Notes under the pieces: generated by a model
Seen by the model: only the letters and a program-made list of their open reading frames with translations
Told to the model about the DNA's origin: nothing
The model's database searches: none
From: DATAVK01 sp036267755
GTDB taxonomy: Bacteria; Actinomycetota; Actinomycetes; JAFAQI01
DNA length: 64,000 nt
NCBI GenBank assembly: GCA_036267755.1
Contig: DATAVK010000117.1
Span: 1 to 64,000, forward strand
Reading direction: 5' to 3'
Position numbers and translations under genes: made by a program
Shown: positions 15,039 to 24,573 of the stretch, in pieces
How positions within the stretch are numbered: the first letter of the stretch is position 1
Layout: each line of letters opens with the position of its first letter

Positions 15039-16922
15039 TCACCGGACGATGTGTGCGCGGGCACCGGCGACCTTCACCGCGGCGCTCAGCGTGTCCAGGT
15101 CGAAGGCGCCGTAGTGACGGCGGCCGTTGATGAAGAAGGTCGGGGTTCCCGTCACGCCCGACAGGTCCGCGCTGTCGACGTCGCTCTGCACCCGGGCGCT
15201 ATAGGTGCGCTCCTTGATCGCGGTCGTGAACGTCGGGACGTCCAGGCCCAGCTCGCCGGCGTAGCGCACCAGATCGGAGAACCGCAACGCGTCCTGGTGC
15301 GCCAGCAGCAGGTCGTGCATCTCCCAGAACGCCCCTTGCTCGGCCGCGGCCTCGGTCGCCTCGGCCGCCATCCGGGCATGGGGATGGACGTCGTCGAGCG
15401 GCAGGTGCCGCCAGACATAGGTGATGTCGGTGTGACTCGCCATCAGAGCCCGGACGACCGGCTCGGCCTGGCCGCAGTACGGACACTCGAGATCGCCGTA
15501 CTCGACCAGCGTCACGAGCGAGTCCGGGTCTCCTCTGATGTGGTCCCGGTCAGGGTCAACGGGGTCGGCCAGGTCGCGGATGGTTGACGCCGTACCCAGC
15601 AGTGCCCGGGTTCGTAATGGCGTCGGGAGCCGTTCGATCACCCGGAACACGGTCCACGAGAGGGCACTGGCGACGAGCGCCGACGCAAGCACGCCCGCCT
15701 TGGCCTCCTGCAGATCCGATCCCGTGAACGCCAGTGACGCGATGAGCAGCGAAACCGTGAACCCGATGCCGGAGACCGCCCCCGCCCCGATGACCGAGCC
15801 CCAGCCGACCGGCGGTCGGAGCCGCCCCTTGGACACGGTGGTCACCAGCGACGCCGTACCCGCGATCCCGATCGGTTTGCCCAGGCAGTAGCCGATGACG
15901 ATGCCGAGCGTGATCGGGGAGCTGAACGCGCGTCCCAGGAAGCCGGGGTTCAGCGGGATGCCGGCGTTGGCGAACGCGAACACGGGGACGATGACGTAGC
16001 TCGTCCACGGATGCCAGAGCTGGGCGAGCCGCTCGTTGGGCGATAGTGCGGCTTCGATCCCGACCCTGGCCCGGCGCGCGAGCTCGGGCGTGGGCTGCTC
16101 CCGGAACTGCCGGAAGTCGTCGCTGGCCCGCTCCAGGTCGGAGCGACCCGCGGGATAGGCGTAGGTCACCAGCCCCATGGCGAGGCCTACGACAACCGGG
16201 TCGATGCCGGACTTCGTCATCGCGACCCAGGTCGCGGCGCCGAGAGCGAAGTAGAGGATGCCGCTGCGCGCCTCGCGGGCCCGGACCACCAGGACGGTGG
16301 CGAAGAAAAACAGCGCGAGGCCCAGTGGCTTGAGGTCGACGGATTCGGAGTACGCCGCCGCGATGACGACCAGCGCGACGATGTCGTCCACGACCACGAC
16401 CGTCAGCACGAACGCCCGCAGCCGGTCGGGGAACCGCGGCCCCACCATGGCGAGCATCCCCAGCGCAAACGCCGTGTCGGTGGACATCGCCGTACCCCAG
16501 CCGTGCGCCGAGGACCGGCCCGCGTTGAATGCCAGGTAGATCGCCACCGGCACGACCATGCCGCCCACGCCCGCCAGCAACGGCAGCGCGACGCGTCGAC
16601 GCTCGCGCAGCTCCCCGATGTCGGCCTCGCGCCGCGCCTCAAGCCCGACCACGAAGAAGAAGAACGTCATCAGGCCGCTGTTCACCCAGCTGCGGAGGTC
16701 CTCGCTGAGCGAGCCGCCACCGATCCGGATCGACAGCGTGGTGTGCCAGAGCCGGTCGTACGACGACGCGTCGATATTGACCCAGATCAGGGCCGCGATC
16801 GCCGCGCCGAGGAGCACGCTCGCGCCGCCGGTCTCCGTCTGGATGAATGCGCGGAACGGCGTCTGCAACGTGCGGTTCCAGGCGGTGTGCCCGGTGGCAG
16901 CCGGAGCGTCGGCCTCGCTCAC
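15039..16922 (-). CDS. nhaA: Na+/H+ antiporter NhaA fused to a C-terminal DsbA/thioredoxin-like domain
   Basis: About 627 residues. The first 430 form an NhaA domain with multiple membrane segments and landmarks such as MTFFFFVVGLEARRE, STDTAFALGML, VVVVDDIVALVVIAAAYS (the two aspartates of the transport site) and GIGFTVSLLIASLAF. The last 180 form a thioredoxin-fold domain with CxxC in DLECPYCGQAEPV and the cis-Pro loop GVTGTPTFFING. This fusion recurs in actinobacteria; it may link sodium/pH homeostasis with thiol oxidation. The start is uncertain: GTG 16922 fits the usual NhaA length and leaves 94 bp for divergent promoters; ATG 16997 is also open. It is divergent from a redox signalling operon. 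Confidence 0.9.
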   Translation of the reverse strand: MSEADAPAATGHTAWNRTLQTPFRAFIQTETGGASVLLGAAIAALIWVNIDASSYDRLWHTTLSIRIGGGSLSEDLRSWVNSGLMTFFFFVVGLEARREADIGELRERRRVALPLLAGVGGMVVPVAIYLAFNAGRSSAHGWGTAMSTDTAFALGMLAMVGPRFPDRLRAFVLTVVVVDDIVALVVIAAAYSESVDLKPLGLALFFFATVLVVRAREARSGILYFALGAATWVAMTKSGIDPVVVGLAMGLVTYAYPAGRSDLERASDDFRQFREQPTPELARRARVGIEAALSPNERLAQLWHPWTSYVIVPVFAFANAGIPLNPGFLGRAFSSPITLGIVIGYCLGKPIGIAGTASLVTTVSKGRLRPPVGWGSVIGAGAVSGIGFTVSLLIASLAFTGSDLQEAKAGVLASALVASALSWTVFRVIERLPTPLRTRALLGTASTIRDLADPVDPDRDHIRGDPDSLVTLVEYGDLECPYCGQAEPVVRALMASHTDITYVWRHLPLDDVHPHARMAAEATEAAAEQGAFWEMHDLLLAHQDALRFSDLVRYAGELGLDVPTFTTAIKERTYSARVQSDVDSADLSGVTGTPTFFINGRRHYGAFDLDTLSAAVKVAGARAHIVR

Positions 16923-17016
16923 ATCGGCAGTATCCCCTGCTTGCGCAGCGTAGGTAGGGTTGGCATCCGACGGCCGGTTCGGCGGCCGTCGCCCCATCGC
17001 CGAGTCCGAGGCCCTT

Positions 17017-18699
17017 ATGAGCAACCCGACGACACAGCGGCGGACCACCGCCATCGTCACGGTGGACGACGACCCCGGGGTCTCGCGTGCCGTGGCCCGC
17101 GACCTGCGGCGGCACTACGGCGAGGACTACCGGATCGTCCGCGCCGAGTCGGGGCAGTCGGCTCTCGACGCGGTCAAGGAGATGAAGCTGCGCGGGGACA
17201 GCGTCGCCGTGATCCTCGCGGACTACCGGATGCCCCAGATGAGCGGGATCGAGTTCCTCGAGCAGGCGATGGACGTCTACCCGAGTGCCCGGCGGGTGCT
17301 GCTGACCGCCTACGCGGACACCGACGCGGCGATCGACGCGATCAACATCGTGGACCTCGACCACTACCTGCTCAAGCCGTGGGATCCGCCGGAGGAGAAG
17401 CTCTACCCGGTCATCGACGGGCTGCTCGAGTCGTGGGCCGCCGAGGACCACCACCCGGTGCCCGAGATCAAGGTGGTCGGCCATCGATGGTCAGCGCGGT
17501 CGTCGGAGGTCCGCGAGTTCCTCGCCCGCAACCAGGTGCCCTACAAGTGGTTCACCTCGGAAAGCCCCGAAGGCGAGCGGATGCTGCGCGCCGCCAATAC
17601 GGACGACCGCACGCTGCCCCTGGTCGTGACTCCCGAAGGCGAGGCCATGATCGCGCCGACGGACACCGAGCTCGCACAGAGCACCGGCCTGGTCACGACG
17701 GCGACGTCGGATTTCTACGACCTCATCGTGGTCGGCGGCGGCCCAGCCGGCCTCGGCGCCGCGGTCTACGGCGCGTCCGAGGGGTTGCGCACCGCCCTCA
17801 TCGAACGCACGGCCACGGGCGGCCAGGCCGGGCAGAGCTCGCGGATCGAGAACTACCTCGGCTTCCCGGACGGTGTGTCAGGCGCTCAGCTGGCGGAACG
17901 GGCCCGGCGGCAGGCGATCAAGTTCGGCGCCGAGCTGATCACCACCCGTGAGGTCACCAGTCTCGAGATCAACGGCGCGGGGCGCACGGTGCGTTTCGCC
18001 GACGGCGGCAGCCTCGACGCGCACACCGTCATCCTCGCGACCGGCGTCTCGTACCGGAAGCTCACCGCACCCGGACTGGAGGAGTTCACCGGGCGGGGGG
18101 TCTACTACGGCTCCGCGCTCACCGAAGCGACGAACTGCACCGGTCAGCACATCTACATCGTCGGCGGCGCCAACTCAGCCGGCCAGGCAGCGGTGTACCT
18201 GGCCCATCGCGCGGCCTGCGCCGTCACGATCCTGGTCCGCGGCAAGTCGCTCGAGGACACCATGTCCTACTACCTGATCCAGCAGATCAACTCGATCGAG
18301 CTGATCAATGTCCGAACCTGCACGGAGGTCGTCGAGGCCCACGGTGACGACCATCTCGAGCACCTCACTCTCCGCGACAACAACACCGGTACGACGGAGG
18401 TCGTGGACGCGAACTGGTTGTTCGTGTTCATCGGCGCGGCGCCTCTCACCGACTGGCTCGACGGCGTCGTCGTACGTGACGACCACGGCTTCGTGATCGC
18501 CGGACCCGATCTGGTCGTCGACGACGAGCGACCCGACGGCTGGACGCCGGAGCGGCTCCCCTACCACCTGGAGACCAGCGTTCCCGGCGTCTTCGTGGCC
18601 GGTGACGCTCGCGCGGACTCTGCCAAGCGGGTCGCCTCCGCCGTCGGTGAGGGCGCGATGGCCGTGATGCTCGTCCACCGCTACGTGGAGAAGCTGTGA
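17017..18699 (+). CDS. Response regulator receiver fused to thioredoxin reductase-like FAD oxidoreductase
   Basis: A 560-residue fusion. Residues 10-130 are a receiver domain with acidic residues in VTVDDDP, phospho-acceptor Asp69 (ILADYRMP) and Lys in LLKPW. A glutaredoxin/thioredoxin-like stretch (about 150-230) follows, then a pyridine nucleotide-disulfide oxidoreductase module (about 245-560) with GGGPAGLGAA, the second dinucleotide site IVGGANSAGQ and the FAD-binding VFVAGDARADS. The thioredoxin-reductase CxxC is missing: the segment reads EATNCTGQ with one Cys. Electron transfer to an unknown partner may thus be phospho-regulated. The ATG follows GAGG 5 nt upstream. First of three overlapping genes. 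Confidence 0.92.
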   Translation: MSNPTTQRRTTAIVTVDDDPGVSRAVARDLRRHYGEDYRIVRAESGQSALDAVKEMKLRGDSVAVILADYRMPQMSGIEFLEQAMDVYPSARRVLLTAYADTDAAIDAINIVDLDHYLLKPWDPPEEKLYPVIDGLLESWAAEDHHPVPEIKVVGHRWSARSSEVREFLARNQVPYKWFTSESPEGERMLRAANTDDRTLPLVVTPEGEAMIAPTDTELAQSTGLVTTATSDFYDLIVVGGGPAGLGAAVYGASEGLRTALIERTATGGQAGQSSRIENYLGFPDGVSGAQLAERARRQAIKFGAELITTREVTSLEINGAGRTVRFADGGSLDAHTVILATGVSYRKLTAPGLEEFTGRGVYYGSALTEATNCTGQHIYIVGGANSAGQAAVYLAHRAACAVTILVRGKSLEDTMSYYLIQQINSIELINVRTCTEVVEAHGDDHLEHLTLRDNNTGTTEVVDANWLFVFIGAAPLTDWLDGVVVRDDHGFVIAGPDLVVDDERPDGWTPERLPYHLETSVPGVFVAGDARADSAKRVASAVGEGAMAVMLVHRYVEKL

Positions 18700-20147
18700 C
18701 CACCGACGAGGCGGCCCCCGGAGTCGACGCGCCCTGCGACATCGACGAACTCCGCACCCTGTTCCTGTTCGAGAAGCTGTCCCCCGACCAGCTCGAGTGG
18801 CTGTGTGCCCGCGGACACGTGGAGTCGCTCGACGTCGGCCCGGTCTTCACCGAGGGTGACCCTGCGGTCAGCTTCTACGTCCTGCTCGACGGTGAGGTCG
18901 TGCTGTCCCGGCGGGTCGGCGCCGACGACATCGAGGTCAACCGAACCAGTGACCGAGGGGTGTACGCCGGCGCGTTCATGGCCTACGTCGGTGACCGGGT
19001 GCCCCAGACGTACAACAACTCGTTGCGGGTGACCCAACCGGCTCGCTTCTTCGTGCTCGACGCCGCGGTTTTCGCCGAATTGATGAACGAGTGGTTCCCG
19101 ATGGCGGTCCACCTGCTCGAGGGCCTGTTCTTCGGAGTCCAGAACAGCCAGCAGCTGGTGGGGCAGCGAGAGCGGCTGCTTGCCCTCGGATCGCTGACGG
19201 CCGGCCTGACCCACGAGCTGAACAACCCGGCCGCGGCTGCCATCCGTGGCGTGTCCTCGCTGCGGGAACGGCTCGCGACGCTGCGCGCCAGCCTCGGCAA
19301 GATCGCGGCGGGACACAAAGAGGCCGCGACCCTGCAGGCCTTGACGGCGCTGCAGCGTGAGGCCGTCGAGCGGGTAGCGGCGGCCGAAGCGGTGAGTCCG
19401 CTGACAGCGTCGGACAACGAGGACGAGGTTGGTGACTGGCTCGACGCGCACGGCATCGACGACGGCTGGGAGCTCGCCCCGGCCTTCGTGGCGGCCGGCA
19501 TCGACTCCGCCTGGCTGGACCAGGCGGCGGACAAGGTCTCCACAGATGCCCTCGGTGCCGTCATGCACTGGCTCCACGGCACCGTCGAGACCGAGCTGCT
19601 GATGAACGACATCGAGGACGCCACGAACCGGATCTCGAAGTTGGTCGCCGCCTCCCGCCAGTACTCGCAGATGGATCGCGCGCCCGACCAGGTCGTCGAC
19701 ATCCACGAGCTGCTCGACAGCACGGTGCTCATGCTCAACCGCAAGATCGGCGACGGGATCACCGTCGTCAAGGACTACGACCGAACGCTTCCACCGGTGC
19801 AGGTGTACGCCGCTGAGCTCAACCAGGTGTGGACCAACCTGATCGACAACGCGGTACAGGCGATGAGCGGCCAGGGCACCCTCACCATCCGCACCGCCAG
19901 GGTGGACGACCAGCTGCTGGTCGAGATCGGGGACACCGGCCCCGGTGTTCCGGATGACATCAAGGGCCGCATCTTCGACCCGTTCTTCACCACCAAGGCC
20001 GTCGGCGAAGGGACCGGGCTCGGCCTGGACATCTCGTACCGGATCGTCGTGAAGAAGCACCATGGCGACCTCACGGTCGAGTCCACCCCGGGTGATACCC
20101 GGTTCCGGGTCACCATCCCGCTTGCCCCCGAGGAGGCGCCCTCATGA
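18696..20147 (+). CDS. Cyclic-nucleotide-binding-domain sensor histidine kinase
   Basis: A 483-residue soluble kinase. An N-terminal cNMP-binding/Crp-like domain (about 15-140; LFLFEKLSPDQLEWLC, VLLDGEVVLSRR) is followed by a long helical phosphoacceptor region with His173 in LTHELNNPAAAAI, and an HATPase domain with N-box NLIDNAVQAM, GDTGPGVP, FFTTKAVGEGTGLGLDIS. No membrane segments are evident. The GTG start overlaps the flavoprotein-response regulator gene by 4 bp, so its likely substrate is that receiver domain. The ligand may be a cyclic nucleotide or the domain may only be structural. Confidence 0.9.
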   Translation: MTTDEAAPGVDAPCDIDELRTLFLFEKLSPDQLEWLCARGHVESLDVGPVFTEGDPAVSFYVLLDGEVVLSRRVGADDIEVNRTSDRGVYAGAFMAYVGDRVPQTYNNSLRVTQPARFFVLDAAVFAELMNEWFPMAVHLLEGLFFGVQNSQQLVGQRERLLALGSLTAGLTHELNNPAAAAIRGVSSLRERLATLRASLGKIAAGHKEAATLQALTALQREAVERVAAAEAVSPLTASDNEDEVGDWLDAHGIDDGWELAPAFVAAGIDSAWLDQAADKVSTDALGAVMHWLHGTVETELLMNDIEDATNRISKLVAASRQYSQMDRAPDQVVDIHELLDSTVLMLNRKIGDGITVVKDYDRTLPPVQVYAAELNQVWTNLIDNAVQAMSGQGTLTIRTARVDDQLLVEIGDTGPGVPDDIKGRIFDPFFTTKAVGEGTGLGLDISYRIVVKKHHGDLTVESTPGDTRFRVTIPLAPEEAPS

Positions 20148-20491
20148 CCGACATCCCCGGCATCGACCCGCAGGCCGCGCCCAGCGGCACTGGATGCGTG
20201 GAGTGCGACGCCACCGGCGGCTGGTGGCTGCACCTGAGGCGCTGCACCCAGTGCGGCCACATCGGGTGTTGCGACACGTCGCCGTCGCAGCATGCCAGCG
20301 CGCATGCCGCGGAGTCCGGGCACCCGATCATCCGCAGCTTCGAACCCGGAGAGGACTGGTTCTGGAACTACGCCACGGAGGAGTACTACGACGGGCCGCC
20401 GCTGCCCGATCCGCAGCATCACCCGGCGAGCCAGACGGTGCCAGGGCCACGCGACCGTGTCCCACGGGACTGGCAAAGCCACCTTCACTGA
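20144..20491 (+). CDS. UBP-type zinc finger protein
   Basis: A 115-residue protein built around a Znf-UBP domain: GCVECDATGGWWLHLRRCTQCGHIGCCD, then H-x-SAHAAESGHPIIRSFEPGEDWFWNY, with the Cys/His ligands of the fold that in eukaryotic deubiquitinases binds the ubiquitin C-terminus. In bacteria it stands alone. The ATG overlaps the kinase stop by 4 bp, completing a three-gene operon with the receiver-flavoprotein. It may be a zinc/thiol switch or adaptor for a protein C-terminus; function unknown. Confidence 0.9.
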   Translation: MTDIPGIDPQAAPSGTGCVECDATGGWWLHLRRCTQCGHIGCCDTSPSQHASAHAAESGHPIIRSFEPGEDWFWNYATEEYYDGPPLPDPQHHPASQTVPGPRDRVPRDWQSHLH

Positions 20492-20699
20492 CCGATTTGA
20501 CCGCAATGGTCATGGCGGATCACCGCACTGGGTATAACGTTGGCGCGGACACGATCACAGTCCGGCGGTCCAAACCAGCGTGCACGTGCGGCCCATAGGC
20601 GCCTGAACCCGCCCCAGGGCACGGCCAGCGTGCCGATCACACCAGGAGCACGACCGTGGTGGTCCCCAGGACAGGGTTGCGCCTGCACCCGACGCCCTG

Positions 20700-23600
20700 A
20701 TGACAGCTGCCCCAGCGCAGGGGTCGCCCCTCACCGACGCGGACGTTCGGCTGATCGCAGAGTCGATCCCCCACATCATCTGGATGGCCACGCACGAGGG
20801 CGTCGTCGAGTACCTCAACCCGTACGGCGCCAGGTATCTCGGCTATCCCGCCGGGTGGGCCGGTGAGTGGGACTGGACGTCCGCGACTCATCCGGAGGAT
20901 GCGGCTCACGTGATGGCCGCGTGGCAGCAGGGCACGCAGACCCTGACCGAGTACGCCGTGGACTACCGGATCCGTAGACACGACGGTGAGTATCGATGGC
21001 ACGCCTGCCGCGGGCTCCCGATAACACAGCCCGACGGATCGGTCCTTCGATGGGTCGGTACGGCGACCGACATCGACTCGACCAAACGACTCGAGGCCGA
21101 TCTGCAGGCCCAGGGTGCCGGCGACCGGGTGCTGCTGCTCGAGACGCTGCAGTCCAAAGCCCCGATTGGTTTCGGGTTCGTCGACCGCGACTTCCGCATC
21201 ATCCATGTGAACGAGATGCTCGCGTCGATCCAAGGCGTGCCGGTTGCAGAGCAGCTCGGTCGACATCTCCCCCTCGTCATTCCCCAGATGTGGCAGGAGT
21301 TGGGCCCGCTCTACACGCACGTCCTCGAGACCGGCCAACAGATCTTGAACCTCGAGACGAGCAGCCCCTCGGCGTCGGACCCCTCGCAGCTGCGTCACTG
21401 GTCCAGCAGTCTGTATCCGATCACCGTTGACGACGACGTCATCGGGGTCGGCGTAGTCATCGTCGACGTCACCGAGCGGAAGGCGGCCGACGAGGTCCGC
21501 CGGCAGTTGGCGGCGATCGTCGAAGGCTCCGGCGACCCGATCTTCAGCGTGACGCTGGACGGAGCGGTCACGAGCTGGAACCGGGCCGCGGAGCAGGTGT
21601 TCGGATGGGCGGCGGAGGAGGTCATCGGCCAGTCGATCGAGTTCATCGCGCCCGGTGAGATGGGCGCCGAGCAACGCGCCATGCGCGCCCGGCTCGTAGC
21701 CGGCAGCCCACCGCAACGTCTCGAGACGGTCCGCCGCCGTAAAGACGGCAGCCTGGTCGACGTACTGATCACGGCCTCCACCGCGACCGACGATTTCGGC
21801 CACGCGTTCGGCCTGTCGGTGGTGGCACACGACATCACCGAGCGGCGAACCACCGAGCGCGCGCTCGAAGCCAGCCGCCGGGGGCTCGCGGAGGCCCAAC
21901 ACATCGCGCAGCTCGGAAGCTTCGAGTTCGATGTCGTCGCCGACGCGACGGTGTGGTCGGACGAGCTCCACCGGATGCTGGGTCACGACCCCGCTCAGCC
22001 CGCATCGACGAGCTTCTTCCTCGAGAAGGTCGACCCTGAGGATCGGCCAGCTCTCACCGAGGCATGGACGGAGGCACTGGCGCACGGAACAGCATTCGAC
22101 CTGGTGTTCCGGATCAACCGGGTCGACGAGGAGTGGCGCTGGGTTCATGCCCGCGTGGTGACCGAAATCGATGCCGGCGGGCGCGTCGTCAAGCTCTCCG
22201 GGACGGTTCGGGACAACACCGAACGGGTCCAGGCTGAGGAGGTCAGGGCGGCTGCGGAGACCCGCTTCGAGATCGGCTTCGAGCAGTCGGCGATTGGCGC
22301 CGCCATCGGTGACCTGGACGGTCTGCCGGTCCGCGTGAACCCCGCACTGTGCGCGCTGCTGCAACGCTCGAAGGAGGAGCTGATCGGTCGGCGATGGTCG
22401 GAGTTCACGCATCCGGACGAGCCTCCGCTGGGCGAGATGGTGCTGAGCCGGGTCGACGCCGGCTACGACACGTACCAGGACGAGCGGCGGTACATCGCAC
22501 CGGACGGGTCCGTGGTGTGGGCCTCGTCGCACGTCACCCTGGTGCGTGACGAGGACGGTGAGCCGCAGTACTTCTTCGTGCAGCTGCAGGACATCTCCGA
22601 GCGCAAGCGGATGGAGGACGAGCTCTCCCATCAGGCGTTGCATGACACCCTCACCGGTCTTCCCAACCGCGCCCTGCTCCGCGACCGATTGCTGCAGGGG
22701 TTAGCCAGCTCGCGCCGCCGGGGCTCCGTTCTCGGCGTGATCTTCGTCGACATCGACCACTTCAAGGTGATCAACGACTCGCTCGGTCACCTCTCGGGCG
22801 ACGACCTGCTTCGTCATGCGGCCGACCGGATCCAGGGCGCGATCCGGCCTGAGGACACGGTGGCGCGCTTCGGTGGGGACGAGTTCGTGATCGCGTGCGA
22901 TTCCGACTCGGTCACCGCGACCGTGCTCCTCGCCGAACAGGTGCTCGAGGCACTTGCCGAGCGAGTCGTGATCGGCGGTCAGGAGATGAATGTCTCGGCC
23001 AGTGTCGGCATCGCCGTCGCCGACGAGAACGCGTCGCCCGAGAGCCTGCTGCGCGACTCCGACGCCGCCATGCACCGGGCCAAGGACCGGGGTCGAGGTC
23101 GCATCGAGTTGTACGACGAGGCGCTGCGCGCCAAGGCGGAACGACGTCTGGTCACCGCGTCAGCGCTCGGCCATGCCCTCGAGCGCAACCAGTTCGCCGT
23201 TCACTACCAACCCATCGTCGACCTCACCACGGGCGCGATCGTCAGTGCGGAGGCACTGCTGCGGTGGACTCACCCCAAGCACGGTCCGATCAGCCCGGTC
23301 GAGTTCATCCCGGTCGCCGAGGAGACCAACCTCATCATCGAGATCGGTGCCTGGGTGCTGGAGCAAGCCTGCTTGGAGCTCGCCGAGTGGGGACGCTTCC
23401 AGCCCTCGATGTCCGTCGCCGTCAACCTCTCGGTTCGGCAGATGGTGGCGCCCGACATCGCCGGTCTCATCAGCGGCGTGATCCGTCGTACCGCTGTCGA
23501 CCCCACGAAGCTCTGCCTGGAGCTCACCGAGAGCGTGTTCATGGAGGACGTCGACTTCTTCGCGAGGACGTTGGACGGTCTCAAAGCGCTCGGGGTGCGG

Positions 23601-23924
23601 CTGGCCATCGACGACTTCGGTACCGGCTATTCCTCGCTCAACTACCTCAAGCGGTTCCCGGTCGACGCCGTGAAGGTCGACCGCGGCTTCGTCGACGGGC
23701 TCGGTAGCGACCCTCACGACTCGGCACTCGTGGCCGCGATCGTGGCCATGGCGGACGCCCTCGATCTCGAGGTCACCGCCGAAGGTGTCGAGACTCACGA
23801 CCAGCTCGTTAGCCTCAAGCGGCTGAACTGCGGTCGGGCGCAGGGCTTCTACCTCGCCAGGCCGATGCCTGCCGCCGACCTCCGGACGCTCGTCGAGGCC
23901 GGGCACATCTGGTCGGTCGACTGA
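20700..23924 (+). CDS. Multi-PAS diguanylate cyclase/phosphodiesterase (GGDEF-EAL)
   Basis: A 1,074-residue cytosolic sensor with five PAS-like domains in a row (about 10-125, 150-265, 265-385, 390-510, 515-640), a GGDEF domain (645-805) and an EAL domain (820-1070). The cyclase signature RFGGDEF is intact and an RxxD inhibitory site (RPED) lies exactly five residues before it. The EAL domain keeps SAEALLRW, LELTES, DDFGTGYSSL, KVDRGFV and AEGVE, so both synthesis and breakdown of c-di-GMP are possible. No membrane segments are seen. It stands alone after a 208-bp gap in which I find no clear element. It converges with the cytochrome b gene. Confidence 0.95.
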   Translation: MTAAPAQGSPLTDADVRLIAESIPHIIWMATHEGVVEYLNPYGARYLGYPAGWAGEWDWTSATHPEDAAHVMAAWQQGTQTLTEYAVDYRIRRHDGEYRWHACRGLPITQPDGSVLRWVGTATDIDSTKRLEADLQAQGAGDRVLLLETLQSKAPIGFGFVDRDFRIIHVNEMLASIQGVPVAEQLGRHLPLVIPQMWQELGPLYTHVLETGQQILNLETSSPSASDPSQLRHWSSSLYPITVDDDVIGVGVVIVDVTERKAADEVRRQLAAIVEGSGDPIFSVTLDGAVTSWNRAAEQVFGWAAEEVIGQSIEFIAPGEMGAEQRAMRARLVAGSPPQRLETVRRRKDGSLVDVLITASTATDDFGHAFGLSVVAHDITERRTTERALEASRRGLAEAQHIAQLGSFEFDVVADATVWSDELHRMLGHDPAQPASTSFFLEKVDPEDRPALTEAWTEALAHGTAFDLVFRINRVDEEWRWVHARVVTEIDAGGRVVKLSGTVRDNTERVQAEEVRAAAETRFEIGFEQSAIGAAIGDLDGLPVRVNPALCALLQRSKEELIGRRWSEFTHPDEPPLGEMVLSRVDAGYDTYQDERRYIAPDGSVVWASSHVTLVRDEDGEPQYFFVQLQDISERKRMEDELSHQALHDTLTGLPNRALLRDRLLQGLASSRRRGSVLGVIFVDIDHFKVINDSLGHLSGDDLLRHAADRIQGAIRPEDTVARFGGDEFVIACDSDSVTATVLLAEQVLEALAERVVIGGQEMNVSASVGIAVADENASPESLLRDSDAAMHRAKDRGRGRIELYDEALRAKAERRLVTASALGHALERNQFAVHYQPIVDLTTGAIVSAEALLRWTHPKHGPISPVEFIPVAEETNLIIEIGAWVLEQACLELAEWGRFQPSMSVAVNLSVRQMVAPDIAGLISGVIRRTAVDPTKLCLELTESVFMEDVDFFARTLDGLKALGVRLAIDDFGTGYSSLNYLKRFPVDAVKVDRGFVDGLGSDPHDSALVAAIVAMADALDLEVTAEGVETHDQLVSLKRLNCGRAQGFYLARPMPAADLRTLVEAGHIWSVD

Positions 23925-23928
23925 CCGG

Positions 23929-24573
23929 TCAGCTGTCCTCGCCTGCCGGCTCCGCCAGCATCTCCTCGACCCACGCGGCGTGCTCGCGTCTCGCCCATCG
24001 CAGCGGGACGCGCCCGGTGCGCAGGGAGCGAAGCGAGACCGGGTCGCGCAACGCGAAGCCGATGTGACCGAGCACCAGCAGCCCGAGAGCGAGCGAGAAC
24101 CAGTCGTGGAAGAACGTCGCGCCGCTACGCCACGACAGTGGGGTCACGTTCGTCAGGTACATGACGATGCCGGTCAGCAGCAGTACGCCGATTGCGCCGG
24201 TGCTCAGTGCACCGTTGAGCTTCTGGCCGGCGTTGAACTTGCCGACCCGGATCCGCCCGTCCCGGCGGGTCTTCGAACGCAGCCACTCCCAATCGCGCGG
24301 CGTGAAGCGGTTGAGTCGCCGAAGGTCAGCCCGGTAGCTGCGCGAGGCCAAGCCCAGCACCAACGGCACCGGAAGCGCGAACCCGCACCAGACATGGATC
24401 CGCTCGATGATCAACCGGTGACCTACGAGGACAGCCAGCGACCCGTTGTAGAGGATCGCGGCGGTCATGATGCAGACAATCATCAGCAGCGCGGTGATCC
24501 CGTGGATCCAGCGCACCGGACGGCTGAATCTCGGCAGGTTCGACGGCTCCTCAGGTGATGGGGGCATCGTCAC
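23929..24573 (-). CDS. Cytochrome b561-like membrane subunit
   Basis: A 214-residue membrane protein with four hydrophobic segments and histidines placed as heme ligands (RWIHGITALLM, IIERIHVWCGF, FHDWFSLALGLLVLGHIGF). It resembles the cytochrome b subunit of formate dehydrogenase/hydrogenase and YedZ-like proteins. It overlaps the upstream molybdopterin oxidoreductase gene by 23 bp, so it probably anchors that enzyme and passes electrons from it to the quinone pool or back. A 12-bp palindrome CTGACCGGTCAG (23921-23932) spans its stop and that of the convergent GGDEF-EAL gene. Confidence 0.87.
   Translation of the reverse strand: MTMPPSPEEPSNLPRFSRPVRWIHGITALLMIVCIMTAAILYNGSLAVLVGHRLIIERIHVWCGFALPVPLVLGLASRSYRADLRRLNRFTPRDWEWLRSKTRRDGRIRVGKFNAGQKLNGALSTGAIGVLLLTGIVMYLTNVTPLSWRSGATFFHDWFSLALGLLVLGHIGFALRDPVSLRSLRTGRVPLRWARREHAAWVEEMLAEPAGEDS

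Noticed and set aside
20637..22643. A 668-codon open frame on the minus strand opposite the PAS-GGDEF-EAL gene
   Set aside because: No recognisable motif, composition of an antisense shadow, fully inside a well-supported gene.
23921..23932. CTGACCGGTCAG palindrome between convergent genes as an attachment site or operator
   Set aside because: Only 12 bp, overlaps two stop codons, no second copy or mobile gene; at most a weak terminator.
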